Made by a program: the position numbers and the translations under genes
Shown: positions 44,867 through 54,090 of the stretch, piece after piece
Layout: every line of letters begins with the position of its first letter
How positions within the stretch are numbered: position 1 is the stretch's first letter
Assembly: GCF_021165955.1 (NCBI RefSeq)
Contig: NZ_CP088952.1
Span: 3,348,001 to 3,412,000, forward strand
From: Massilia endophytica
GTDB taxonomy: Bacteria; Pseudomonadota; Gammaproteobacteria; Burkholderiales; Burkholderiaceae_D
Length of the DNA: 64,000 nucleotides
Direction: 5' to 3'
The notes under the pieces: generated by a model
The model's input: the letters and a program-made list of their open reading frames with translations, nothing else
Database searches by the model: none
Told to the model about the DNA's origin: nothing

Positions 44867-46450
44867 ATGTCGAGCAAACCACCTGCAAGCCCTGGCCAGA
44901 ACCCGGCCGACATTGCCCGCGAAGCCTTCCGCCGCCTGGCCACCCGCCGCATCGCCCCGACGCCTGAAGCCTACACCGAGATCTATTACGAAATCGCGGG
45001 GACCACGCCGCCCGCGCCGCCGCCTCTGGCGGGCACGGCCGAACCGGCCGACCCGGGCCCGGAGAACATGCTGAGCCAGTTTGCCGCCCGCCTGACCGAA
45101 CAGCCGGGCGACCTGGCCGAGTTCGGCCGCCGCTTCAACCGCGCCGTCAAGGCGCGCGACTGGGACAGCTATGCCCGCGCCCTGTCCGAGCTGGCGGAAC
45201 GTCCCGTCAAGCGCGGCGGCATCGAGCTGGCGCCCCTGCCGGAAAATGAGCAGACGCGCCTGCTGCGCGACCTGCTGAGCCGCACCCTCACCTTCGCCGT
45301 GGCCTCCCTGCTGAGCGGCACGCCCAAGCTGGTGGAGGAAGCCGAGGCCCTGGGCGCGGCCACCCGCGAGGCCCACACGGAGGCCGCCCTGTCCGAGATC
45401 GCCGTGCGCCTCAAGCAGCTGTGCTACCAGATCGAGCTGCGCAGCGGCGACATCGGCGAGCAGCAGGAGCTGCTGCTGCGCCTGTTCCGCCTGCTGCTCG
45501 AGAACGTGAGCGGCCTGCTGGACGACGATTCCTGGCTGCGCGGCCAGATCGACGCCGTGCAGGAGCTGATCTCCGGCCCCATCGACCAGCGCGCCCTGGA
45601 GGAAGCCACGCGCAGCCTGAAGGACGTGATCTACAAGCAGGGCCAGCTCAAGCACGGCATTGCCGACGTCAAGGCCACCGTGAAGAACATGATGATGACC
45701 TTTATCGACCGCCTGGGCTCGGTGGCTGTGTCCACCGGCAACTTCCACGAGAAGATCGGCGGCTATTCGGTGAAGATCAGCAAGGCCGAGAACATCACGG
45801 AACTGAACAAGATCCTGGACGAGGTGCTGCACGAAACCCGCCTGGTGCAGGACGAGGCCCTCAAGGCGCGCGACAATATGGTGACGGCGCGCAAGGAAGT
45901 GGAGGACGCCGAGGCCCGCATCCACCAGCTGGAAGCGAAGCTGCAGCATATGAGCGAGCTGGTGCGCGAAGACCAGCTGACGGGCAGCCTGAACCGGCGC
46001 GGCCTGGACGATGTGTTCGAGCGCGAAACGGCGCGCTCGGAGCGGCGCAACACGCCCCTGTGCATCGCCGTGCTGGACCTGGACGATTTCAAGAAGCTCA
46101 ACGACACCTACGGCCATATCGCGGGCGACGGCGCCCTGAAGCACCTGGTCAAGATCGTCAAGGACACCCTGCGCTCGATGGACGTGATCGCCCGCTTCGG
46201 CGGCGAGGAATTCCTCATCCTGCTGCCCGAGACCACCATCGAGGCCGCCGTGGCCACCATGACCCGCCTGCAGCGCGAGCTCACCCGCCACTTCTTCATG
46301 CACGAGAACGAGAAGGTGCTGATCACCTTCTCCGCGGGCGTGGCCCTGCGCCGCCCCCACGAGGAGCAGACGGAGCTGGTCAAGCGCGCCGACGCGGCCA
46401 TGTATATTGCCAAGAAGACCGGCAAGAACCGGGTGGTGGTGGCCGATTAG
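44867..46450 (+). CDS. GGDEF diguanylate cyclase with long helical N-terminus
   Basis: A 527-residue protein. The C-terminal GGDEF domain (about 365-525) has GGEEF at 445-449 and an RSMD I-site tetrapeptide at 436-439, exactly five residues earlier, so it should make c-di-GMP and be product-inhibited. The N-terminal 360 residues are mostly helical with a coiled coil at about 320-365; I recognise no known sensor domain and no membrane helix. It lies between the two-component pair and fliC and ends at a terminator. It may set local c-di-GMP for flagellar control, which the PilZ protein at 54090 could read. Confidence 0.93.
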   Translation: MSSKPPASPGQNPADIAREAFRRLATRRIAPTPEAYTEIYYEIAGTTPPAPPPLAGTAEPADPGPENMLSQFAARLTEQPGDLAEFGRRFNRAVKARDWDSYARALSELAERPVKRGGIELAPLPENEQTRLLRDLLSRTLTFAVASLLSGTPKLVEEAEALGAATREAHTEAALSEIAVRLKQLCYQIELRSGDIGEQQELLLRLFRLLLENVSGLLDDDSWLRGQIDAVQELISGPIDQRALEEATRSLKDVIYKQGQLKHGIADVKATVKNMMMTFIDRLGSVAVSTGNFHEKIGGYSVKISKAENITELNKILDEVLHETRLVQDEALKARDNMVTARKEVEDAEARIHQLEAKLQHMSELVREDQLTGSLNRRGLDDVFERETARSERRNTPLCIAVLDLDDFKKLNDTYGHIAGDGALKHLVKIVKDTLRSMDVIARFGGEEFLILLPETTIEAAVATMTRLQRELTRHFFMHENEKVLITFSAGVALRRPHEEQTELVKRADAAMYIAKKTGKNRVVVAD

Positions 46451-46471
46451 CCATGGTTCCCGCCCTCCCCG

Positions 46472-46494
46472 GCCCGCCTCCCGGCGGGCTTTTT
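46472..46494 (+). terminator. Rho-independent terminator after the GGDEF gene
   Basis: GCCCGCC (46472-46478) pairs with GGCGGGC (46483-46489) and is followed by five T. It isolates the fliC promoter from upstream transcription. Confidence 0.88.
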
Positions 46495-46541
46495 CATTTC
46501 CGGGCCATTTTTTTCGCGTGAAAAAAAACTTTTTTTCGGCC

Positions 46542-46568
46542 TAAAGATCGCCAAAACCGGGCCGTTTA
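46542..46568 (+). promoter_or_regulatory. Sigma-28 (FliA) promoter of fliC
   Basis: TAAAGATC, 11 bp, then GCCGTTTA: a near-consensus sigma-28 promoter (TAAAGTTT-N11-GCCGATAA) with ideal spacing. It lies 186 bp before the fliC ATG, leaving a long 5' leader. The rest of the 300-bp gap is AT-rich with homopolymer runs at 46507-46537 and shows no gene. Confidence 0.85.
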
Positions 46569-46753
46569 AGCGGGCGCAATCGACCTCGCTTGAGAGTGAA
46601 AACCGCAAATTTTCCCTCTCATTTCTCCCTAAAGCTTCCCCATGGGCAACCGTTACCCAAAACAACAGCGGCTTGATCGTTCCAGTACAGCGGAGCGGGC
46701 CAAAGTTGAAGAGCAAACTGCCCAATCAGTAGTACAAGTTTTGGAGAATTACC

Positions 46754-48235
46754 ATGGCCTCAGTTATCAATACCAACATCGCTTCGCTGAACTCGCAACG
46801 CAACCTGAGCATGTCGCAGTCGAGCCTGAACACGTCCCTGCAGCGCCTGTCCTCGGGTCTGCGCATTAACAGCGCCAAGGACGATGCTGCAGGTCTGGCA
46901 ATTTCCGACCGTATGTCTTCCCAGATCCGCGGTATGAACCAGGCAACCCGCAATGCGAACGACGGCGTGTCCCTGGCTCAAACGGCCGAAGGCGCACTGT
47001 CCTCCTCGGGCGACATCCTGCAGCGTATCCGCGAACTGGCAGTGCAGTCCTCGAACGCCACCAACTCCGCTTCGGACCGTCAGGCTCTGCAGACCGAAGT
47101 TGGCCAGCTGTCCCAGGAACTGAACCGCATCGCCCAGACCACCACCTTCAACGGCCAGGCCCTGCTGGATGGCACGATGGGTACGGCGAACTTCCAGATC
47201 GGTGCGGATGCCAACCAGCTGATCTCGGCAAACGGCGCGAACTTCCTGACCAACACCTACGGCAACAACCGTCTGGAAAACGACGCTGTGCAGGTCGACA
47301 CCGCCCTCGCCGGCGGCCAGCTGACCGTCAGCGGTTCCCGCGGCTCGAAGAGCTACACCTCCACCGCTACCGACACCGCCAAGTCCATCGCGGCTGAAGT
47401 GAACAAGCTGACCTCCGACACCGGCGTGACCGCTACGGCAAAAACCGAAGTGAACATGAAGCTGGAAGGCGGCGAGTCCTACAAGATCGACCTGACCTCG
47501 GACAACAGCACCGCAGTGTCGATCTCCTTCGCAGTGGGCGGCACCGGCACCACCGGCACCGCTACCGACTACGCCGGCGCCATCAACGCCATCAATGCCC
47601 AGTCGGCCAAAACCGGCGTGACCGCCCAGTACGACCAGAAGAACGGCGGCCTGAAGCTGACCAACGCCACCGGCGAAGACATTTCGGTCCTGAACAGCGG
47701 CTCGAACAACACCACCTTCGACCTGTCGACCTACGAGGCGGATGGCGACCTGCTGGCAGCTGCAGCGGTGTCCCAGGCAACGTCCGGCGGTACCGCATCC
47801 GTGGCCCACGGCCGTGTGACCTTCGACTCGGACTCGAGCTTCTCCATCACCGACGCCGGCACCGGCCTGGGTCTGGGCGAAGCCGCGGCAGGCACCAACG
47901 CCCAGGGTTCCACCCTGAAGTCGGTGGCTGACCTGGACGTGACCACCTTCGACGGCGCCCAGCTGGCCATCAAGATCGCCGATGCCGCCCTGTCGACCGT
48001 GAACAACCAGCGCGCGGCCTACGGTGCACTGCAGTCCCGCTTCTCGTCGGCGATCTCGAACCTGAGCGCGACCACCGAGAACCTGTCCGCATCCCGCAGC
48101 CGTATCGTCGATACCGACTTCGCAGCCGAAACCGCAAGCCTGACCCGCGGCCAGATCCTGCAACAGGCCGGTACCGCCATGCTGGCCCAGGCCAACTCGC
48201 TGCCGAACGGCGTGCTGAGCCTGCTGCGCGGCTAA
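46754..48235 (+). CDS. fliC: Flagellin
   Basis: The filament protein, 493 residues. The conserved N-terminal D0/D1 part (1 to about 140) reads MASVINTNIASLNSQRNL, then LSSGLRINSAKDDAAGLAI; the C-terminal D1/D0 part (about 405-493) ends in LAQANSLPNGVLSLLRG. The middle (about 170-390) is the variable, Thr/Ala/Gly-rich exposed domain. There is no signal peptide, as expected for a type III export substrate. GGAG precedes the ATG. It is the only flagellin gene in the window and is a monocistron between a sigma-28 promoter and a terminator. Confidence 0.97.
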   Translation: MASVINTNIASLNSQRNLSMSQSSLNTSLQRLSSGLRINSAKDDAAGLAISDRMSSQIRGMNQATRNANDGVSLAQTAEGALSSSGDILQRIRELAVQSSNATNSASDRQALQTEVGQLSQELNRIAQTTTFNGQALLDGTMGTANFQIGADANQLISANGANFLTNTYGNNRLENDAVQVDTALAGGQLTVSGSRGSKSYTSTATDTAKSIAAEVNKLTSDTGVTATAKTEVNMKLEGGESYKIDLTSDNSTAVSISFAVGGTGTTGTATDYAGAINAINAQSAKTGVTAQYDQKNGGLKLTNATGEDISVLNSGSNNTTFDLSTYEADGDLLAAAAVSQATSGGTASVAHGRVTFDSDSSFSITDAGTGLGLGEAAAGTNAQGSTLKSVADLDVTTFDGAQLAIKIADAALSTVNNQRAAYGALQSRFSSAISNLSATTENLSASRSRIVDTDFAAETASLTRGQILQQAGTAMLAQANSLPNGVLSLLRG

Positions 48236-48264
48236 TCGCTAGCGTAACAAAGTAGCAAGCAAGC

Positions 48265-48302
48265 GGTTCCCCGCCTGGACTTTTCCAGTCGGGGAACTTT
48301 TA
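48265..48302 (+). terminator. Terminator after fliC
   Basis: GTTCCCC (48266-48272) pairs with GGGGAAC (48291-48297), with an inner CTGGA/TCCAG stem, and is followed by T residues. It lies 30 bp after the fliC stop and just before flaG. Confidence 0.85.
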
Positions 48303-48320
48303 CCATGAAGGAGAGGCACC

Positions 48321-48692
48321 ATGACTATCGACGCGATAGCCTCAGCCGCAGGCACTAAAACCGAACGCAGCAGCTATTTGCCGGACTCCGGCGCTGCCCA
48401 GGCGAGCGGCCGCGCCGCCGCCCCCACCCAGACCGTGGACGCCGTGACCGCCAAGGCCGCCGTGCCTTCCCAGCGCGAGCTGGAAGAGGCCGTCGAGCAG
48501 ATCAACCGCTCGGTGCAGGCCAAGTCCCAGAGCCTGGAGTTCTCGATCGACAACGACAGCAAGCGCACCATCGTCAAGGTGATCGACCAGAGCACCAAGG
48601 AAGTGCTGCGCCAGATCCCCACGCCGGAAGCGCTGCAGATCGCCAAATCACTGGACAGCGGCATAGGCCTGCTGATCAGCCAGGAAGCCTGA
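48321..48692 (+). CDS. flaG: FlaG-family flagellar protein
   Basis: A 123-residue protein with the C-terminal FlaG domain (about 45-120), including FSIDNDSKRTIVKVIDQSTKEVLRQIPTPEALQIA. The N-terminal 40 residues are low-complexity. FlaG affects filament length in several polar flagellates; its mechanism is unclear. It sits between fliC and fliD as in Pseudomonas and Vibrio. AAGGAGAGG precedes the ATG. Confidence 0.93.
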   Translation: MTIDAIASAAGTKTERSSYLPDSGAAQASGRAAAPTQTVDAVTAKAAVPSQRELEEAVEQINRSVQAKSQSLEFSIDNDSKRTIVKVIDQSTKEVLRQIPTPEALQIAKSLDSGIGLLISQEA

Positions 48693-48785
48693 AACAGGCT
48701 CCCCACAAGCCGGGCTGCCCTCCCTCCGCGGGACGGCGGCCTTTGGCGTTTTCGCAAGCGGCGAACTGGACGGACTTTTCCCCTC

Positions 48786-48812
48786 TCAAGTCCCGTTTGA
48801 AACTGCCGATAA
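48786..48812 (+). promoter_or_regulatory. Sigma-28 (FliA) promoter of fliD
   Basis: TCAAGTCC, 11 bp, then GCCGATAA, the exact -10 consensus of sigma-28. It lies 34 bp before the fliD start codon and gives fliD-fliS-fliT a late-class promoter separate from flaG. Confidence 0.87.
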
Positions 48813-48845
48813 TCACTTATATTGTTGCTTTCTCAGGAGCAAACC

Positions 48846-51518
48846 GTGGCCACCTCCGGCGTTTCATCCAGCACAGGCGTCCTTGACGTCAACGGCATCG
48901 TCAGCCAGCTCATGCAGGCGGAATCGCGGCCGCTGGCGAACTACGACAAGAAGACGGCCGCCTTCCAGGCCACGCTCAGCGCCTATGGCTCGCTGAGCGG
49001 GGCCATCGGCGTCTTCCAGAGCGCCCTGGGCGGCCTGACCAAGGCCAGCGACTTCAAGGCCCTGAGCGCCATCGCGGGCGACGCCACGGTGCTGAGCGCC
49101 TCGGCCGGCGCCAAGGCGGTGGCGGGCAACTACAACGTCAACGTGCAGCAGCTGGCGCAGGCCCAGACCCTGACCTCGGCAGGCGTGGCCAGCAGCAAGT
49201 CGGCCATCGGCCTGGGCGCCCGGACCACCCTGTCCTTCCAGTTCGGCAGCATCGGCAGCGGCAACTTCGGCCTGAACGGCACGGCCCTCGGCGCCGGCGT
49301 CCTGAGCAGCGGCATCGGCAACGGCGCCCTCACCATCAACGGCACGGCCATCGCCACCGACAGCACCACCAGCAGCGCGCGCGCCCTGGCTGAAGCCATC
49401 AATGCCAAGAGCACGACAACGGGCGTCACGGCCACCGCCAGCGCAGCCAGCAGCTCGGCCACCCTGTTCGCCACCTTCGGCGACATCGAAACGGGCGCCG
49501 ACGGCGGCTACACCCTCTCCGTGGGCGGCGTGCAGATCGCGGCCCAGGGCGCGGGCGTGCTGGCCGGGAACGGCGTGACGGCCGCCGGCATCGACGCGGC
49601 CCTGGCCGATCCCAGCCCCGTGCTGACGGCGCTCACCAATGCGGGCATCACCGTCAGCGGCACGGCTGCGGCGGGCGACCTGCAGTTCACCCGCGCCGAC
49701 GGCGCCAACGTGGTGGTGCAGGAAACCGTGACGGGCAGCCCGGCGGCCGTGAGCGGCGGCATCGGCCTGGCGCCGGGCGCGGCCAACGGCGGCTCGACCG
49801 TCACGGCGGGCAGCAGCATCGTGCTGAGCTCCACGAACGCCAGCCCCATCACCGTGGGCGGCAGCAACCCGGCCCTGGCCGGCCTGACGGCGGGCACGGG
49901 CGGCAGCTACCTGAGCGGCGCCTTCACCCAGGACGCGACCCTGGCCTCGGGCACGGTGGTGATCGACTCCACCAACAATTCGCTGGAAGGCATCCGCGAC
50001 GCCGTCAACAAGGCCAATATCGGCGTGACGGCCACCATCGTCAACGACGGCAGCGCCAATCCTTACCACCTGGTGTTTACGGCGACGGCCACGGGCGCCA
50101 ATGCCTCCATGAAGATCTCGCTCGCGGGCACGGATCCGGACCCGGCCGACGCCGCCCTGGAAGCCCTGCTGGCCTACGACCCGGCCGGCGCCCAGAACCT
50201 GACCCAGACCTCGGCTGCCCAGGACACCAAGCTGTCGGTGAACGGCATTGCCGTCAGCGCCCATTCGAACAATGTGTCCGAGGCGATCCAGGGCGTGAGC
50301 CTGACCGTGACCAAGGTCGGCAGCAGCTCCCTGAACATCAGCAAGAACACCTCTTCCCTGAAAGAGAATATCAACGGCTTCGTCAAGGCCTACAACGACC
50401 TGACGGGCACGCTGAAAAAGCTCACGGCCTACGATCCCGACACGAAGGCGGCGGGCCCCCTGCAGGGCGATGCCACGGCCCAGTCCGTGCAGGCGCAGCT
50501 GCGCCGCATGCTGGGCACCTCCGTCACCGGCATCGGCGGCAGCCTTACCACGCTGAGCCAGATCGGCATCACCTTCGACAAGACGGGCACCCTGTCCCTC
50601 GATTCGGGCAAGCTGCAGAAGGCCATCGACGAGAACTTCGACGAGATCGGCGCCCTGTTCGGCGCCATCGGCAACACGACGGACAACCAGGTCAGCTTCG
50701 TGAGCTCGACCTCGGCCACCAAGCCGGGCACCTATGCCCTGTCGATCACGCAGATGGCAACCCAGGGCGCGCTGCAGAGCGACGCCGCCGTGGCGCCCAC
50801 GACCACCATCGCCAGCGACACGAGCTGGTCCGTGATCCTCAACGACACGGTGCCGAGCAGCAGCAGCAATATTGCCACCGTGACCATCCCGGCGGGCGAC
50901 TACACGCCGGAGGAACTGGCCAAGGTGCTGCAGTCCTCAATCAACGGCATTGCCGCCTTCTCCAAGAAGGGCGCCGCGGTGACGGCCAGCATCGATGCGG
51001 ACGGCAAGCTGGTGCTGTCCTCGTCCAAGTACGGCTCGGCCTCCAACATCGCGCTGGCCGACGTCAGCGGCAGCACCGTGGACAGCGTCTTCGGCGCCGC
51101 CACGCCGACGGCGGGCCTGGACGTGGCGGGCACCCTGGGCGGCCATGCCGTGATCGGCAGCGGCCAGACCCTGACCGGCGCGGCGGGCTCGGAAGTGGAA
51201 GGCCTGAAGGTGGACATCACCGGCGGCACCACGGGCGACCGCGGCACCGTCAGCTTCTCGCAGGGCTACGCCTACCAGCTGAACAACCTGGCCACCACCT
51301 TCCTCGCGAAGTCGGGCCTGATCAGCAGCCGCACGGACGGCATCAACAAATCGATCAAGGATATCGCCAGCGCGCGCCAGAAGTTCGCAGACAAGCTGGA
51401 CGATATCGAAGCACGCTACCGCAAGCAATACACTGCCCTGGATGTCACCCTGTCCCAGATGCAGACCACACAACAATACCTGTCGCAGCAACTGGCAGCC
51501 CTGGCCGCCAACAGCTAA
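48846..51518 (+). CDS. fliD: Flagellar filament cap protein FliD, unusually large
   Basis: FliD caps the filament and guides flagellin folding. The start is GTG at 48846 (CAGGAG 5-10 nt upstream), giving 890 residues; a TTG at 48822 is less likely. The N-terminal D0/D1 (GVLDVNGIVSQLMQAE) and the C-terminal coiled coil (about 825-890, INKSIKDIASARQKF then YRKQYTALDVTLSQMQ) are conserved. Typical FliD has about 450-700 residues; the extra length is in the central Ala/Gly/Thr-rich domains and contains flagellin-hook-IN-like pieces (SLEGIRDAVNKANIGVTATIVNDG). fliS follows 30 bp later. Confidence 0.95.
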   Translation: MATSGVSSSTGVLDVNGIVSQLMQAESRPLANYDKKTAAFQATLSAYGSLSGAIGVFQSALGGLTKASDFKALSAIAGDATVLSASAGAKAVAGNYNVNVQQLAQAQTLTSAGVASSKSAIGLGARTTLSFQFGSIGSGNFGLNGTALGAGVLSSGIGNGALTINGTAIATDSTTSSARALAEAINAKSTTTGVTATASAASSSATLFATFGDIETGADGGYTLSVGGVQIAAQGAGVLAGNGVTAAGIDAALADPSPVLTALTNAGITVSGTAAAGDLQFTRADGANVVVQETVTGSPAAVSGGIGLAPGAANGGSTVTAGSSIVLSSTNASPITVGGSNPALAGLTAGTGGSYLSGAFTQDATLASGTVVIDSTNNSLEGIRDAVNKANIGVTATIVNDGSANPYHLVFTATATGANASMKISLAGTDPDPADAALEALLAYDPAGAQNLTQTSAAQDTKLSVNGIAVSAHSNNVSEAIQGVSLTVTKVGSSSLNISKNTSSLKENINGFVKAYNDLTGTLKKLTAYDPDTKAAGPLQGDATAQSVQAQLRRMLGTSVTGIGGSLTTLSQIGITFDKTGTLSLDSGKLQKAIDENFDEIGALFGAIGNTTDNQVSFVSSTSATKPGTYALSITQMATQGALQSDAAVAPTTTIASDTSWSVILNDTVPSSSSNIATVTIPAGDYTPEELAKVLQSSINGIAAFSKKGAAVTASIDADGKLVLSSSKYGSASNIALADVSGSTVDSVFGAATPTAGLDVAGTLGGHAVIGSGQTLTGAAGSEVEGLKVDITGGTTGDRGTVSFSQGYAYQLNNLATTFLAKSGLISSRTDGINKSIKDIASARQKFADKLDDIEARYRKQYTALDVTLSQMQTTQQYLSQQLAALAANS

Positions 51519-51548
51519 AAGCAACAAGACTGAGAAGGAGAGAGCCTC

Positions 51549-52001
51549 ATGTTCGGAAACACGCAACGCGGCGTCAACGCCTATGCCAAGGTCGGCCTCG
51601 AAACGGGGGTCAGCGCCGCTTCGCCGCACAAGCTGATCGTCATGCTCTACGACGGCGCCATCGTGGCCATCCTCAACGGCCTGACGCACATGAAGGCCGG
51701 CAATATCGAGGAAAAGGGCAAGGCCATCTCCAAGGCCATCCAGATCATCGACAACGGCCTGCGCGCGAGCCTGGACAAGCAGGTGGGCGGCAGCATCGCC
51801 CAGAACCTGGACGCCCTGTACGAATACATGAGCAACCGTCTGCTGACGGGCAATATCCAGAACCAGCCGGAAGCCCTGGAGGAAGTGCACCGCCTGCTGG
51901 CCGACCTGCGCGACACCTGGAACCAGATCGGCGATGCCCCGGCCGCCGTGCCGGGCGCCCTGAACGGCCAGAAGCCTGCCCCTGTTCTCGCGAGTGTGTA
52001 A
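51549..52001 (+). CDS. fliS: Flagellin export chaperone FliS
   Basis: A 150-residue helical chaperone that binds the C-terminus of flagellin and prevents its polymerisation in the cytoplasm. The N-terminal YAKVGLETGVSAASPHKLIVMLYDGAI block is diagnostic. The last 25 residues form an extra Pro/Ala tail beyond the helical bundle. It is in the usual fliD-fliS-fliT order. Confidence 0.96.
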   Translation: MFGNTQRGVNAYAKVGLETGVSAASPHKLIVMLYDGAIVAILNGLTHMKAGNIEEKGKAISKAIQIIDNGLRASLDKQVGGSIAQNLDALYEYMSNRLLTGNIQNQPEALEEVHRLLADLRDTWNQIGDAPAAVPGALNGQKPAPVLASV

Positions 52002-52005
52002 AGCA

Positions 52006-52338
52006 ATGATGATGACGAATCAAGAAGTGCTGTCCGTGTATGCAGCCATGGGCGAACTGACGGGCCAGATGGTATCGGCCGCCGGGAACGCCGACTGGGA
52101 CCGCCTGGAAGCGCTGGAGCAGCGCGTCACGGCCCATGTGGAGAAGCTGAAGGCCAATGAGGCGGCCATCGAGCTGGACGGCGAGCAGCGCCAGCGCAAG
52201 GTCTCCCTCATCCGCAAGATGCTGGACGACGACCGCAAGGTGCGCGACCTGACCATGCCCTGGATGGCCCAGCTGTCGCGCCTGATCAACAGCACCGGCG
52301 CCGAGCGCCGCCTCGCCAACGCCTACGGCGGCGTCTGA
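52006..52338 (+). CDS. fliT: FliT-like flagellar chaperone
   Basis: A small helical protein (110 residues from the ATG at 52006; 52009 and 52012 are equally possible). Assigned FliT from position behind fliS and from the pattern of helices in NQEVLSVYAAMGELTGQMVSAAGNADWDRLEALEQRV, common in betaproteobacterial FliT. FliT is the FliD export chaperone and, in enterics, an inhibitor of FlhDC. Sequence identity within the family is low, so the call rests strongly on context. Confidence 0.82.
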   Translation: MMMTNQEVLSVYAAMGELTGQMVSAAGNADWDRLEALEQRVTAHVEKLKANEAAIELDGEQRQRKVSLIRKMLDDDRKVRDLTMPWMAQLSRLINSTGAERRLANAYGGV

Positions 52339-52352
52339 GCAGGGAGGGCGTC

Positions 52353-53753
52353 GTGGTCAGCCGCCTGGACGCCCCGGCAGTCCGTCCGCTCACCCCGGCC
52401 GGTCCCATCCTTTCCTCGGTCGACCCGCGCCAGGCCGCCTTCCAGCGCGCCCTGGCGCCGCTGGTGGGCCAATCCCTCGCCGCCGAGGTGCTGTCGAAGA
52501 TGGACGACGGCAGCTACCTCGTACGCATCGCCAACACCAATGCCCGCATGGTGCTTCCCGCAGGCACCCAGGTCGGGGCCGAAGTGCCCATGACCGTGCT
52601 GGCGGCCCAGCCCCGCCCCATGTTCCAGATCGGCGGCCAGCCCGTGCAGGCCGCCGCCGCGCAGGAGGCGCCGCCCCTGCCGCAGGGCGCGCCCGGCCTG
52701 CCGGACACGGACAGCCTGCCTTCGCAGGCAGCGCCCCGTCCCACGCCCCAGCCGCAATCCGGCCAGCCTGCCCCCCTGCCCACGCCGGCGCCCGGAGCGG
52801 CGCTGCCGCCTGGCAGCCTGCCCGCCCCAGCAATGCCGCCCGGGTTGCCGCAAGCAGCCGCACCCGCCCAGCCTGGCCAGCCCGCGCCAGCCCAGGGAGC
52901 CAACGGCGCCGCAGCGCCGGCGCCCGACCTGCCGGATGCCGGGCTGCCGGGCGTGCCGTCCCGGCCCCTGAGCCCCGGTGCAGCCCTGCTGAGCAAAGCC
53001 CCGCTGACGCCTGCCGAACAGCTGCCCCAGCTCGACCATACGACACCGCAGGCCTCGCTCAGCCCGGCCGCACGCGCCATCGCCAGCGCCCTCTCCACCG
53101 CCTATACCGCGCCTGGGGTGCCCGTGACCATCAACGGCAAGGCGCCCCTGCTGCAGGGCGGCAGTCCCGATCCCGAGCAGATCGAGGGCCAGCTGCGCCG
53201 CGCCCTGGGGGACAGCGGCCTCTTCTACGAGTCCCATGTGGCCGAATGGGCCCAGGGCAAACGCCCCCTGCAGGACCTGGCGCGCGAGCCGCAGATGCAG
53301 CGTTTTGCCCAGGCAGCGGCCCAGTCGGCCAGCGAGGCGGCGGCCAAGGCGCAGGGCGGGCCCGACCTGAGCGGGGCGCAACTGATCAACCAGCAGCTGC
53401 ACACCCAGGAACTCGCGCGGGTGCAGTGGCAGGGCGAAGCCTGGCCGGGCCAGCCCATGCACTGGGAGCTGCGGCGCGACGAAGCCGAACAGCAGCAGCC
53501 GGGCGAAGACGGCGGCCCACCCGAGCCGGTATGGCGCAGCGGCCTGCGTTTCAGCTTCCCCCTGCTGGGCAAGCTGGCGGCCAATGTCACGCTGACGGGC
53601 GGCCAGGTGCACCTGCAGGTGGAAGCGGGCAGCGAGGAAACGGCGGCGACTCTGCGCGCCTGGGCCGGCCAGCTGCAGCAGGCCCTGGAGGCGGCGGGCT
53701 CGCCCCTGTCCTCGCTCAGCATCCAGGCCGAAGGAGGAGGCGATGGTGAGTGA
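52353..53753 (+). CDS. FliK-like protein (flagellar hook-length-control domain)
   Basis: A 466-residue protein with a GTG start behind AGGGAGG. The first 85 residues include a small conserved part (LVRIANTNARMVLPAGTQVG), then a Pro/Ala/Gln-rich disordered region (about 95-250), and a C-terminal FliK-like domain (about 330-460) with WRSGLRFSFPLLGKLAANVTLTGGQVHLQVEAGSEETAATLRAW. A second, conventional fliK is at 60956. This gene overlaps the FlhB-tail paralogue by 11 bp, the same pairing as ylqG-ylqH of Bacillus subtilis. Its exact role is unknown. Confidence 0.82.
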   Translation: MVSRLDAPAVRPLTPAGPILSSVDPRQAAFQRALAPLVGQSLAAEVLSKMDDGSYLVRIANTNARMVLPAGTQVGAEVPMTVLAAQPRPMFQIGGQPVQAAAAQEAPPLPQGAPGLPDTDSLPSQAAPRPTPQPQSGQPAPLPTPAPGAALPPGSLPAPAMPPGLPQAAAPAQPGQPAPAQGANGAAAPAPDLPDAGLPGVPSRPLSPGAALLSKAPLTPAEQLPQLDHTTPQASLSPAARAIASALSTAYTAPGVPVTINGKAPLLQGGSPDPEQIEGQLRRALGDSGLFYESHVAEWAQGKRPLQDLAREPQMQRFAQAAAQSASEAAAKAQGGPDLSGAQLINQQLHTQELARVQWQGEAWPGQPMHWELRRDEAEQQQPGEDGGPPEPVWRSGLRFSFPLLGKLAANVTLTGGQVHLQVEAGSEETAATLRAWAGQLQQALEAAGSPLSSLSIQAEGGGDGE

Positions 53754-54090
53754 AGACGCCCGCCGCCCCCTGCAGAGCGCCGTGGCCCTGGCCTACAAGG
53801 AAGGCACGCGCGCGCCCAAGGTCGTGGCCAAGGGCCGCGGCCTGGTGGCGGAACAGATCATCGCCGTGGCCGAAGAGCACGGCGTTTTCATCCATGAATC
53901 GAAGGAACTGGTGTCCCTTCTCATGGATGTGGACCTCGACAGCCAAATTCCGCCGGCCCTTTACCGGGTAATTGCAGAACTGCTGGCCTGGTTATATCAT
54001 ATTGAATCGGCGCAAAAGTCTGGACAGCCCCTGCCCCCGGCCCCGGACTTGAGCGAACCACCCAACACTACCCCAGAAAACGGTAACTGA
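53743..54090 (+). CDS. FlhB C-terminal-domain paralogue (FlhX/YlqH-like)
   Basis: A 115-residue soluble protein resembling only the export-switch tail of FlhB. It begins with AVALAYKEG, the residues that directly follow the NPTH autocleavage site in FlhB, and continues with APKVVAKGRGLVAEQIIAVAEEHGVFIHESKELVSLL. So it corresponds to the cleaved FlhB-CC product, without NPTH and without the membrane part. Such proteins can partly replace the FlhB tail in some bacteria. Translationally coupled to the FliK-like gene (11-bp overlap) and the PilZ gene (1 bp). Confidence 0.88.
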   Translation: MVSEDARRPLQSAVALAYKEGTRAPKVVAKGRGLVAEQIIAVAEEHGVFIHESKELVSLLMDVDLDSQIPPALYRVIAELLAWLYHIESAQKSGQPLPPAPDLSEPPNTTPENGN

